The notes under the pieces were generated by a model, which saw only the letters and a list, made by a program, of their open reading frames with translations, was not told where the DNA came from and made no database searches. Shown here one piece after another: positions 35,601 through 42,357 of a stretch of 47,874 nucleotides of DNA. The stretch comes from Thermoplasmata archaeon (GTDB lineage: Archaea > Thermoplasmatota > Thermoplasmata > Methanomassiliicoccales > Methanomethylophilaceae). The DNA is taken from assembly GCA_015063185.1 (NCBI GenBank), contig SUSY01000010.1, forward strand, positions 1-47,874, written 5' to 3'. Position 1 is the first letter of the stretch, and every line of letters begins with the position of its first letter. Made by a program: the position numbers and the translations under genes.

Positions 35601-36910
35601 ATGGTGTCCACGACACCGTTCTTCAGTTTGATGAACTTCATATCCTGTCCGCCGATATCGAGGACGGAATCCACATCGGGATCGAAGAAACTGGCCGCCG
35701 TGCCGTGTGCGATGGTCTCCACGACACCCTCGTCCAACGAGAACGCCGCTTTCAACAGTGATTCTCCATATCCCGTGGAGCATGCCCTTGCGATCTCGAT
35801 ACCGTCATGCAGCATCCCTTTCAATTCGGAGAACGCCCTCTGTACGGTGGCGATGGGATTACCGTTGTTGTTGGAGTAGAACGAATACAGAATCTCCCCT
35901 GCGGCCCCTATCAGAGTGAGCTTGGTGGTGGTCGAACCCGCATCGATACCGAGGAATGCCTTCCCGTTGTAATCCGATACGTCCTTCTTGGGAACAGTGG
36001 CACTCTCGTGCCTGTCACAGAACTCGGAATACTCCTGTTCATCGGTGAAGAGCGGATCCAACCTCGGCATCTCGAATATGACGTTCAACCTGTTCTGCAA
36101 TTTTTCCAGAAGGATGTCCACATCGATCGCTTCTGTGTCCTCCGCATCGAGTGCGGCACCCATGGCTGCGAAGAGGTGCGAGTTGTCCGGATCGACGATG
36201 TTATCGGGGGTGAGTTCGAGTGTCCGAATGAACGCCTTCTTCAGTTCGGAGAGGAAGTGCAACGGACCTCCGAGGAATGCGACGCAACCTCTGATGGGCT
36301 TCCCGCATGCGAGTCCGGAGATGGTCTGATTGACCACGGATTGGAATATGGATGCTGCGAGGTCCGGTTTGGTCGCACCCTCGTTGATCAAAGGTTGTAT
36401 GTCCGTCTTGGCGAACACTCCGCAACGTGCGGCGATGGGGTGGATCAGCTTGTAATCCTTCGCATACTCGTTCAATCCGGTCGCATCGGTCTGTAGGAGC
36501 GATGCCATCTGATCGATGAAAGATCCGGTACCGCCGGCACAGACCCCATTCATCCTCTCTTCCAATCCACCGGTGAAGTAGATGATCTTCGCATCCTCCC
36601 CACCCAACTCTATGGCCACATCCGTCTGTGGAGCGACGTACTTCAGGGCATTCGCTACAGCTACGACCTCTTGGATGAAATCTATGCCTATCGCCTTTCC
36701 GAGGTTGATGGATCCCGAACCTGTGATCTTGGCCTTGATATCGAATTCACCCAACTTCTCCCTGGCATCCATAAGGAGGTCCCTGAGGGTATCTTGGACG
36801 CGGGCATGGTGACGGCAATAATCGCTGAAGACAATGTTATCGTCGGAATCCATGACAACGAGTTTGACTGTGGTCGAACCGATGTCTATTCCGGCCCTGA
36901 AGGTAACCAT
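32675..36910 (-). CDS. 2-hydroxyacyl-CoA dehydratase activase-related protein (BadF/BcrAD plus DUF2229 plus HgdB-like)
   Basis: A 1411-residue protein with the full family layout. Two ASKHA ATPase domains come first: AGIDIGSTTVKLV with GAGGTGSFIDQ (residues about 5-280) and LGIDAGSTTTKLTLIG with LDIGGQDMKFI and SSGCGSF (about 315-590); Cys in the GCG/AGG loops can hold a bridging 4Fe-4S cluster. DUF2229 follows (about 660-880), then an HgdB-like part with SQTGGCCRASNY. Activases of this type push electrons at very low potential using ATP. Methanogens have the fused form, whose substrate is unproven. A TATA-like CTATAAGG lies about 30 bases before the ATG at 36910. Single gene. Confidence 0.9.
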   Translation of the reverse strand: MVTFRAGIDIGSTTVKLVVMDSDDNIVFSDYCRHHARVQDTLRDLLMDAREKLGEFDIKAKITGSGSINLGKAIGIDFIQEVVAVANALKYVAPQTDVAIELGGEDAKIIYFTGGLEERMNGVCAGGTGSFIDQMASLLQTDATGLNEYAKDYKLIHPIAARCGVFAKTDIQPLINEGATKPDLAASIFQSVVNQTISGLACGKPIRGCVAFLGGPLHFLSELKKAFIRTLELTPDNIVDPDNSHLFAAMGAALDAEDTEAIDVDILLEKLQNRLNVIFEMPRLDPLFTDEQEYSEFCDRHESATVPKKDVSDYNGKAFLGIDAGSTTTKLTLIGAAGEILYSFYSNNNGNPIATVQRAFSELKGMLHDGIEIARACSTGYGESLLKAAFSLDEGVVETIAHGTAASFFDPDVDSVLDIGGQDMKFIKLKNGVVDTILLNEACSSGCGSFIENFASSLGYNVVEFSKVALFAESPVDLGTRCTVFMNSNVKQAQKENVPVSDISAGLAYSVVKNALYKVIKLSNPDDLGKHIVVQGGTFHNHAVLRAFERISGVDVTCPDISGLMGAFGAALVARKHYDGNASAMVTLDDALNLEYTTKNVRCQRCSNHCMLTINVFAGSRRYVSGNRCEKGASDNDSKEKAPNMVDFKYERIFDFPTLSEEEATRGTIGLPRVLNMYENYPFWATFFRELGFRTVLSPSSNRGIYELGMESIPSESECYPAKLAHGHVQWLIDQGIKDIFHPCVFYEFRETDAAQNKYNCPIVVSYAENIKNNTEDITLKGVNYHRPFISFFNEDVATKRLVRFAKDEWGLPESEVRAAAHAAWVAQRSTKDAIREEGRRRLEEMGSRGMKGIVLAGRPYHIDPEINHGIPDLIASYGLYVFTEDSLPLDQQPTRPVRVVDQWVFHSRLYTAAEFVTKRNDLELLQLNSFGCGLDAVTTDQVSEILEQSGKLYTVLKIDEVNNLGAVRIRIRSLLAAMETIDDRSDRSSYVMQPFERAEFTARMREEGYTLICPQMSPIHFEFIQPLMKKYGYNVVILDNDGRRAIDTGLKFVNNDACYPSIISIGQIMDAVLSGEYDTDRLAIVMSQTGGCCRASNYVAFIRRALTKVNLSHIPVISMNFNGMERNEGFSFSKSMIVDAVQVLVYGDLLMRCLYRVRPYELVPGSANELYAKWRDRCLEILLSGHGLRRFKRTCKEIVKDFDELPIHEDMVKPKVGIVGEILVKYMPLANNYLVDLLEREGAEAVVPNLIDFFSYGVYSKRYNGEYLDFDKRMVRRSKWGTRLIRFIQRPAMSALENSKRFSVPMHIEEIGEHTKPILSIGNQYGEGWFLAGEMVELIKSGVPNIVCIQPFACLPNHVVGKGVIKILREMYPESNVVAVDYDPGASEVNQLNRIKLMLSIAKENLKNVE

Positions 36911-37325
36911 GGTCTAAGGTAATGTGGAGGCCCTTATAGATATTGTCGCGTGCGCGCAGGGGTTAATTCCTATGGATGACACGTTCCGATTACGATCGTC
37001 ATCGCATCTTTTACACTATTCCTGCCCACGTCATCCAGTAACGAAATCATCGACAATTCTTGGACGACGTTCGTACGATTTCTACGAATTCCGTAGTATT
37101 TTTACGTCTGACAATAGTCTGACTAAAAATATTCAAATCAACCAAATAGATTAAATTTTTGCAATAAATGAATAATTTTCTTTATCAATATTCTTTTAGC
37201 AGTTACGTTCACAGCTTAACTAATATGAAAATAACAATTATTTTGTTAGTTTATTGTGTAAATTGTTAATGTTCGACAATTGTAGAACAATTTTATATAC
37301 TACGAAAAACAATATTCCTACTGGG
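36911..37325. other. AT-rich gene-free gap ahead of the recombinases
   Basis: These 415 bases separate the activase from the recombinase pair. From about 37030 the AT content rises sharply. I see CTACGAATTCCGTAG (37082-37096, near-perfect palindrome), TAACAA / TTGTTA (37232-37237 / 37243-37248) and the 20-base palindrome listed next. No credible gene. Confidence 0.6.
37270..37300 (+). promoter_or_regulatory. 20-base palindrome and TATA box before the recombinase pair
   Basis: TGTTCGACAATTGTAGAACA (37270-37289) is symmetrical but for one pair. TTTTATATA follows immediately (37291-37299), about 26 bases ahead of the recombinase ATG at 37326. The palindrome therefore borders the TATA box, as an autorepressor site or a recombinase crossover site would. 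Confidence 0.65.
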
Positions 37326-38090
37326 ATGGAAGGAAAGGGACCTTTGAGAGCCGCACTCTATGTTCGTGTATCGACCGAGGAGCAGGCTAGCGAAGGTTTC
37401 TCTCTAGATGCACAGATATCCAAACTGAGGAACTACTGTAAGGTTCAAGGTTGGGATATTGCCGCGGAGTATTGCGAGGAAGGGGAATCCGGCCGCAGTA
37501 CTAAACGTCCAGAGTATCAGCGGATGATGTCCGAGTCAGATACCTGGGATGTGATCCTCGTCTACAAGCTGGACAGGATCCATAGGAACAGTATGAACTT
37601 CGCTTTGATGATGGAGGAACTCGATCGTCTGGGGAAGGACTTCTGTTCGGTTCAGGATCAACTGGACACGTCCACTGCTATGGGGAGGTTCGTCCGTGAC
37701 ATAACGGAAAGGATCGCCCAGCTAGAGAGCGAACAAATAGGTGAGAGAGTGGCGATAGCAATGGACAAGAAGGCAAGAGAAGGGGGGATCATATCACGTA
37801 TGCCCCTTGGATTCAAGAACAAGAACGGCGTGAAAGAGATCGATAAGGACGAGAAGTACATCGTGAGGGCGATCTTCAACATGTATGTGGACGGTCACAG
37901 CATGGACAACATCGCAGATTACCTCAACTCCGCAGGATTCACCACCAAGACCGGCGGAATCTGGTACAAGTCATCCGTACACCAGATCCTCAACAACCCC
38001 GTCTACGTCGGTATCGACAGACGCGGAAGGATCTGCGGAGAGGCCATCGTGGACCGTGAGATCTTCGACAAGGCCAAGGGTCGTCGCTGA
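37326..38090 (+). CDS. Serine recombinase (first of a tandem pair)
   Basis: A 254-residue site-specific recombinase. The resolvase domain begins AALYVRVSTEEQASEG, with the nucleophilic Ser in RVSTEEQ, and continues through YKLDRIHRNSMNF, which carries the catalytic Arg pair. The 'Recombinase' DNA-binding domain covers about residues 145-250 (NPVYVGIDRRG near the end). It stops where large serine integrases continue with a zinc ribbon and coiled coil, so it is short for that class. The frame opens at 37254, but ATG 37326 (MEGKGPLRAALY) fits the promoter. Two bases separate its stop from the second recombinase. Confidence 0.9.
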   Translation: MEGKGPLRAALYVRVSTEEQASEGFSLDAQISKLRNYCKVQGWDIAAEYCEEGESGRSTKRPEYQRMMSESDTWDVILVYKLDRIHRNSMNFALMMEELDRLGKDFCSVQDQLDTSTAMGRFVRDITERIAQLESEQIGERVAIAMDKKAREGGIISRMPLGFKNKNGVKEIDKDEKYIVRAIFNMYVDGHSMDNIADYLNSAGFTTKTGGIWYKSSVHQILNNPVYVGIDRRGRICGEAIVDREIFDKAKGRR

Positions 38091-38092
38091 AG

Positions 38093-38947
38093 ATGTCCGT
38101 TCATGAAACCGCCGGACGTCCACGTGCTGTCCTTTATGCAAGGGTATCCACCGATGAGCAGGCCGAGGAAGGATACTCCTTGGCAGCACAGTTCGACATA
38201 ATGCGGGCATACTGCGATGTCCAGGACATGGACATCGTGGAAGAGATCCAGGATGACGGTTATTCCGGAACCAACACCCGTCGTCCGGGGTATCAAAGAC
38301 TTTTCGAATCGGAGTTCCGTAAGACCTGGGATGTCCTCGTCGTCATGAAGATGGATAGGATCCATAGGAACAGCCGTAACTTCATGGATATGATGGACCT
38401 TTTGAAGAAGGGACATCAACAGTTCGTCTCCACCTACGATCGCATCGACACGAGCACAGCGATCGGAAGATTCACCATGGATATGATCCAACGTATCGCC
38501 CAGTTGGAATCCGAACAGACCGGTGAGAGGACGTATATGGGCATGCGCGAGAAGGCCGAGGAGGGCGCAGGGATTCTGGGATTCAACGCACCCTTCGGTT
38601 ATGTGTTCGATGATAATGGTTCACTTGTGACCGTGGAGGATGAAGCGGATGCCGTTCGTGACATCTATCGTATGTACATGGATGAAGAGATGACGATGGA
38701 TATCATTGCCTACAACCTGAACTCAAGAGGTATACTAACCAGGAAAGGCAATGCATGGAACAAGTTCAATCTACGTACAGTGTTGCATAACCCCATCTAT
38801 GCAGGCTATCTTCACTGGGAGGAGATTGTATGGAAAGGGGATTTCCAGAACATAATCGAACCCGAGTACTTCAACAAGGTCCAACTGAAGATGGCCTCCA
38901 GGATCCGCAATCCGAAACATCGTAACCCATTGTTGATAGAGGTTTGA
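38093..38947 (+). CDS. Serine recombinase (second of a tandem pair)
   Basis: A 284-residue paralog of the preceding gene with about half its residues shared. Catalytic Ser lies in YARVSTDEQAEEGYS and the Arg region in MKMDRIHRNSRNF; both are intact. The C-terminal domain ends PIYAGYLHWEEIVWKGDF and a short basic tail, again without the zinc ribbon and coiled coil of large integrases. Start ATG at 38093, two bases after the first recombinase stop, so the two are made from one message and may act as a heteromer. No phage or transposon genes adjoin them. Confidence 0.9.
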   Translation: MSVHETAGRPRAVLYARVSTDEQAEEGYSLAAQFDIMRAYCDVQDMDIVEEIQDDGYSGTNTRRPGYQRLFESEFRKTWDVLVVMKMDRIHRNSRNFMDMMDLLKKGHQQFVSTYDRIDTSTAIGRFTMDMIQRIAQLESEQTGERTYMGMREKAEEGAGILGFNAPFGYVFDDNGSLVTVEDEADAVRDIYRMYMDEEMTMDIIAYNLNSRGILTRKGNAWNKFNLRTVLHNPIYAGYLHWEEIVWKGDFQNIIEPEYFNKVQLKMASRIRNPKHRNPLLIEV

Positions 38948-38966
38948 CATCCTATCGGTCCGCCTT

Positions 38967-39040
38967 TGATATAATATTTAGTATAAAAACCGACCATCGA
39001 TAGAATCCCTTAATTATGGTGATACAATTTTGACCATAGG
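38967..39040 (+). promoter_or_regulatory. ddh promoter region
   Basis: TATAATATTTAGTATAAAA begins at about 38970 and TATGGT / ACCATA (39015-39020 / 39033-39038) form an inverted repeat just before the ddh ribosome site AGGAAAGGA. The repeat may be an operator. Confidence 0.4.
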
Positions 39041-39052
39041 AAAGGATTCGCA

Positions 39053-40036
39053 ATGACGATCAGAATTGGAATCGCAGGATACGGTAACCTCGGTAGAGGT
39101 GTCGAGAGCGCTATACACAACATCGATGATATGGAATTGGTCGCGGTCTTCACACGCAGGGACCCTACCGGAGTCAAGACCGTCACCGGTGTACCTGTAC
39201 ACGATCTCAAGGACGCCTCCCAATGGAAGGACAGGATCGATGTGCTCATCCTCTGTGGAGGAAGTGCGAACGACCTGCCTACACAGACCCCCGAACTCGC
39301 ACATTACTTCACCGTAATCGATAGTTTCGACACCCATGCAAAGATTCCGGAACATTTCGCCAATGTGGATAAGGTCTGTAAGGCGAACGGTACATTGGGC
39401 ATCATCTCGGTCGGTTGGGATCCGGGGCTGTTCTCCCTGAACCGTCTCCTTGGACAAGCGATACTTACGGACGGCAACGACTATACCTTCTGGGGACGCG
39501 GCGTCAGCCAGGGACACTCCGATGCGATCAGACGTGTGCCCGGTGTGAAGGATGCACGTCAGTACACGATACCCGTGGAAAGTGCCCTCACAGCTGTTCG
39601 TGAAGGTAAGAATCCTATGCTCTCTACAAGAGAGAAGCACACCAGGGAGTGTTTCGTGGTTGCAGAGGAGGGTGCGGATCTGGATGCGATAGAGAATGCC
39701 ATCAAGACCATGCCCAATTATTTTGCGGACTATGATACCACAGTGAACTTCCTGGATGAGGAGACGTTCAAACGCGATCATCAGGGAATCCCGCATGGCG
39801 GAGTGGTGATACGCAGCGGAAGGACCGGAATGGAAGGTGACAAAAAACATGTCATCGAGTTCAAACTGAATCTCGATTCCAATCCCGAATTCACTGCGAG
39901 CGTTCTGGTGGCATACGCTAGGGCCGCATTCCGTCTGAGAGCGGAGGGTGTCGTCGGTTGTAAGACCGTATTCGACGTTGCACCCGCATATCTGCACCCT
40001 GCATCCCCGGAAGAACAGCGCATGATGTTGCTGTGA
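39053..40036 (+). CDS. ddh: meso-Diaminopimelate D-dehydrogenase
   Basis: A 327-residue NADP-dependent enzyme (EC 1.4.1.16) that makes meso-diaminopimelate in one step from tetrahydrodipicolinate and ammonia, a short route to lysine. The N-terminal Rossmann motif is GIAGYGNLGRGVE. LCGGSANDLPTQTPE, SVGWDPGLFSLNRLLG, FWGRGVSQGHSDAIRR and HGGVVIRSGRTG are family hallmarks of the substrate site. Length is normal. The enzyme is mostly bacterial; in methanogens lysine is more often made through the DapL route, so transfer is likely. Start ATG at 39053 after AGGAAAGGA. It is followed by a strong 16-bp hairpin. Confidence 0.95.
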   Translation: MTIRIGIAGYGNLGRGVESAIHNIDDMELVAVFTRRDPTGVKTVTGVPVHDLKDASQWKDRIDVLILCGGSANDLPTQTPELAHYFTVIDSFDTHAKIPEHFANVDKVCKANGTLGIISVGWDPGLFSLNRLLGQAILTDGNDYTFWGRGVSQGHSDAIRRVPGVKDARQYTIPVESALTAVREGKNPMLSTREKHTRECFVVAEEGADLDAIENAIKTMPNYFADYDTTVNFLDEETFKRDHQGIPHGGVVIRSGRTGMEGDKKHVIEFKLNLDSNPEFTASVLVAYARAAFRLRAEGVVGCKTVFDVAPAYLHPASPEEQRMMLL

Positions 40037-40045
40037 TCGTTATAT

Positions 40046-40084
40046 GGTCATTGCAGACCTCCGTCGATGAGGTCCGCAATGACC
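40046..40084 (+). terminator. Long hairpin after ddh
   Basis: GGTCATTGCAGACCTC and GAGGTCCGCAATGACC form 16-bp arms with one mismatch and a 7-base loop, 10 bases after the ddh stop. It is a likely terminator or 3'-end stabiliser. Confidence 0.65.
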
Positions 40085-40364
40085 ACCCATCGCATATGCC
40101 TGAATTACGGATCGAGTCTCCATAGACCTCTTGTACCGACAACCCCTTCAACGATGCCGGATATGCGCAATGCCTACATTAATGCATTATGACCGATATC
40201 TGACGGATAGGTCTGAACTGAACATGATGTACAATAGGCATCTAGTCTTAAGTCTCCAATGTAGGCAGAGCAGTGATAAGCAGGCACTCATGACATGAAT
40301 TCATCCACCGTCATATCGATGGCAGTGACAAAAGCCATATAACCAAATATGCGCATGTCCGGCT
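40085..40364. other. Gene-free gap with a spaced inverted repeat
   Basis: Within the roughly 330 bases between ddh and the small membrane protein, TGCCTACATT (40171-40180) returns inverted as AATGTAGGCA (40258-40267), 77 bases apart. CCATATAAC (40335-40343) is the TATA box of the next gene. I see no protein gene. Confidence 0.5.
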
Positions 40365-40463
40365 ATGAGTAAGAAGAACAAGGAGCTGTGGATCAAGGCC
40401 GGTGCGATCTTCGTCGTGTTGCTCTTCGTCGGAACGGCTGTTACCGCAATGGTGTTCTCATAA
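40365..40463 (+). CDS. Small single-span membrane protein (32 residues)
   Basis: A short gene missed by ordinary length cut-offs. It starts MSKKNKELWIKAG, then has one hydrophobic helix of about 18 residues (AIFVVLLFVGTAVTAMVF) and ends TAA. A basic N-terminus followed by a single helix predicts a cytoplasmic N-terminus. Support for it being real is a TATA box (CCATATAAC) centred about 26 bases before the ATG and codons like those of neighbours. It is convergent with the CsaA-like gene, 11 bases apart. Function unknown; possible small subunit or regulator of a membrane complex. Confidence 0.68.
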   Translation: MSKKNKELWIKAGAIFVVLLFVGTAVTAMVFS

Positions 40464-40474
40464 GCCACAGACCT

Positions 40475-40804
40475 TCAGTATATCCTTGAACCGTTATCCA
40501 CATGTCTTTCCGGTTGCAGCAATGCTACCCCGAGTTCGGTATCCGTTCCGAGGACCAGGACCTCGCTCCTCACATCGGCAACTTTGATCGGTTTGAAGTT
40601 CATCACGGCGATGACCTGTCTCCCGATGAGGGTCTCGGGCGTATAGATGTCGGTGATCTGAGCGGATGATGTCTTAATACCGAATTCATCGCCGAAATCT
40701 ATGGTCAGTTTGTATGCGGGCTTACGTGCCTTAGCATTGAGTTCTGCATCAACGATGGTGCCGACCCTCATCTCGACCTTCAGGAAGTCATCGAACTCGA
40801 TCAT
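40475..40804 (-). CDS. CsaA-like tRNA-binding domain protein
   Basis: A 109-residue OB-fold protein of the CsaA/MetRS-C-terminal family. The signature FLKVEMRVGTIVDAELN, then KLTIDFGDEFGIKTSSAQIT and VIAVMNFKPIKVADVRSEVL, is typical. Members bind tRNA and are homologous to the dimerising tail of methionyl-tRNA synthetase; CsaA has also been called an export chaperone. Length is normal for the stand-alone form. Start ATG at 40804. It is probably a single gene transcribed leftward. Confidence 0.9.
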   Translation of the reverse strand: MIEFDDFLKVEMRVGTIVDAELNAKARKPAYKLTIDFGDEFGIKTSSAQITDIYTPETLIGRQVIAVMNFKPIKVADVRSEVLVLGTDTELGVALLQPERHVDNGSRIY

Positions 40805-40852
40805 GTCCTATGATATACGCCATGAGAGAAATGGTTTACTGATTCATGAACC

Positions 40853-40882
40853 AGTCCGGACTAGTCCGGACTAGTCCGGTCC
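40853..40882. repeat. GGACTAGTCC palindrome pair after the AlbA_2 gene
   Basis: GGACTAGTCCGGACTAGTCC at 40858-40877 is self-complementary and extends to 24 bp with CC/GG on either side. It lies three bases beyond the stop of the AlbA_2 gene. The same 20-mer occurs at 42242-42261 before that gene. Confidence 0.9.
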
Positions 40883-40884
40883 AA

Positions 40885-42207
40885 TCAGTGACTGTCAGTA
40901 AATGACTTCACGATCCATTTGGCATTACGATTCGTACCTTCACGTATCAATAACTCTTTCTCTCTCAGAATGGACATGGTCCTTTTCACTGCGGATACAT
41001 TTGAATCTATGTGCTCAGCGATTTCTGCAATCTTTGCATGAGGATTGTCCACAAGGTAGTATAGTACCTTACGTTCCTTTTCACTTAAGTCTATCTCATG
41101 CACATTTGGCCCTTCACGAGCTATGACATAGGTCGGTTTGAATGCATAGGGTATGACGATCGTAACCGAATCATCAGCTATCCTGACCGAATCTCTGCCG
41201 TATCTTTCAACAATCTTTGGAATCCCTCTTCCTGTATGTTCAGAGAATCCCAACATGGTGGACAACCTGAATAACGATTCATTGACAGGCATACTTCTTC
41301 CCTCATACAGATCAGATATCGGAAGTCCATAGGGGATGCCTCCGGTCGATTGGATCTCTATTCTATCGCAGAACAGTGATACAGAAGGTGGCACCATGGT
41401 CCTCCATGCATTATGTATGCATGCATTGACCCAAGCTTCCCTAAAACATTCAAAATCGAATAGTTCGACCTCTTTTCTGATTCCAGATGAGACATCCAAT
41501 TTGACCTCATTCCTGGAATGAATTGAATCCAATACGTTTCTCATGCCCATGAAAAGGCATTGGCTACCATAATCCGTCCTTTTTAAGAAGGAAGTGCGGG
41601 ATTCTCCTGCGAATTCCACGACCTGCAGCATGATATTATTATTATCTGATACCAAAAATGCATTTAAATTGAATTTGCCACCCTTGGTCATCAATCCAAT
41701 GCTATTGTAATAGCTCGTATCATTACGTGGGTGCAAACCTCTTGCAATCATCATATCCCCTAACGTAGTAAACGACAGCTCTTCAACATACGACTCCAAT
41801 TCTCTTGCGGAATCGAAATTTCTAGAAAGGACTAATTTCGCTACAATATCTGGCGAGGCCGATTCATTGGAAGCCGCATGCCTGATGTAATATCTTCCAT
41901 CATACGAATATGGGATATCGAATCCAGAAGAATGTACTGCGATGTACCTCTTACCATCATCGGACTGCATGACATCTATATCTGCAAATATGCGCGGTTG
42001 TACTTTGTCACGAATGTGATTTCTAATCTTTTCAATCGTTGATTCTCCAATGTCCATTCCAATGACATCTCCATGATCATCAACACCGAAATACACCGTA
42101 CCACGATTGGATCTATTGATCATGGCTGTCAATCCGAGAATACCTTTGTCAAGCTGAGATATACTGCTCTTGAACTCCACAATCTCATTCTCGAATCCAA
42201 TGTTCAT
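40885..42207 (-). CDS. AlbA_2 (Schlafen-like) ATP-binding transcriptional regulator
   Basis: A 440-residue protein. An AlbA_2 domain opens it (NEIVEFKSSISQLDKGILG, then MINRSNRGTVYFGVDDHGDV, residues about 6-130). A GHKL-type ATP-binding region follows (EAWVNACIHNAW, IPYGLPIS, GRGIPKIVERYG; about 285-390), and a C-terminal winged helix (about 395-440, AKIAEIAEHIDSNVSAVKR) should bind DNA. The family is annotated as putative transcriptional regulators and is abundant in gut methanogens. The frame is open to 42306, but ATG 42207 (MNIGFENEIVEF) suits family and promoter. The same palindrome stands on both sides, one just upstream of the promoter, so autoregulation is likely. Confidence 0.87.
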   Translation of the reverse strand: MNIGFENEIVEFKSSISQLDKGILGLTAMINRSNRGTVYFGVDDHGDVIGMDIGESTIEKIRNHIRDKVQPRIFADIDVMQSDDGKRYIAVHSSGFDIPYSYDGRYYIRHAASNESASPDIVAKLVLSRNFDSARELESYVEELSFTTLGDMMIARGLHPRNDTSYYNSIGLMTKGGKFNLNAFLVSDNNNIMLQVVEFAGESRTSFLKRTDYGSQCLFMGMRNVLDSIHSRNEVKLDVSSGIRKEVELFDFECFREAWVNACIHNAWRTMVPPSVSLFCDRIEIQSTGGIPYGLPISDLYEGRSMPVNESLFRLSTMLGFSEHTGRGIPKIVERYGRDSVRIADDSVTIVIPYAFKPTYVIAREGPNVHEIDLSEKERKVLYYLVDNPHAKIAEIAEHIDSNVSAVKRTMSILREKELLIREGTNRNAKWIVKSFTDSH

Positions 42208-42238
42208 ACGTTGACATTGTATGAGCAGTATTAATTGG

Positions 42239-42264
42239 TTTGGACTAGTCCGGACTAGTCCAAA
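42239..42264. promoter_or_regulatory. 26-base palindrome ahead of the AlbA_2 gene
   Basis: The 20-mer GGACTAGTCCGGACTAGTCC with TTT before and AAA after is a perfect 26-bp palindrome. It lies 32-57 bases ahead of the ATG at 42207, just upstream of a TATA-like AATTAATAC, a fitting operator position. The identical 20-mer stands after the gene. Confidence 0.85.
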
Positions 42265-42332
42265 TCGTGTGAACCAATTGTAATCGGTGAAAAATGGTCC
42301 TTTCAATAGGGTTCAATCGAAGGGATTATAAT

Positions 42333-42340
42333 CTTATATG
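42333..42340 (+). promoter_or_regulatory. TATA box of the BspA-like LRR gene
   Basis: CTTATATG centred about 22 bases before the ATG at 42358, with an A/G-rich element before it, matches a leaderless archaeal promoter. Confidence 0.5.
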
Positions 42341-42357
42341 GAATCGAATCGTGTGAT

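Noticed and set aside
36924..37154. Short plus-strand frame between the activase and the recombinases
   Set aside because: No ribosome site or promoter, composition follows the AT-rich gap, no recognisable domain.
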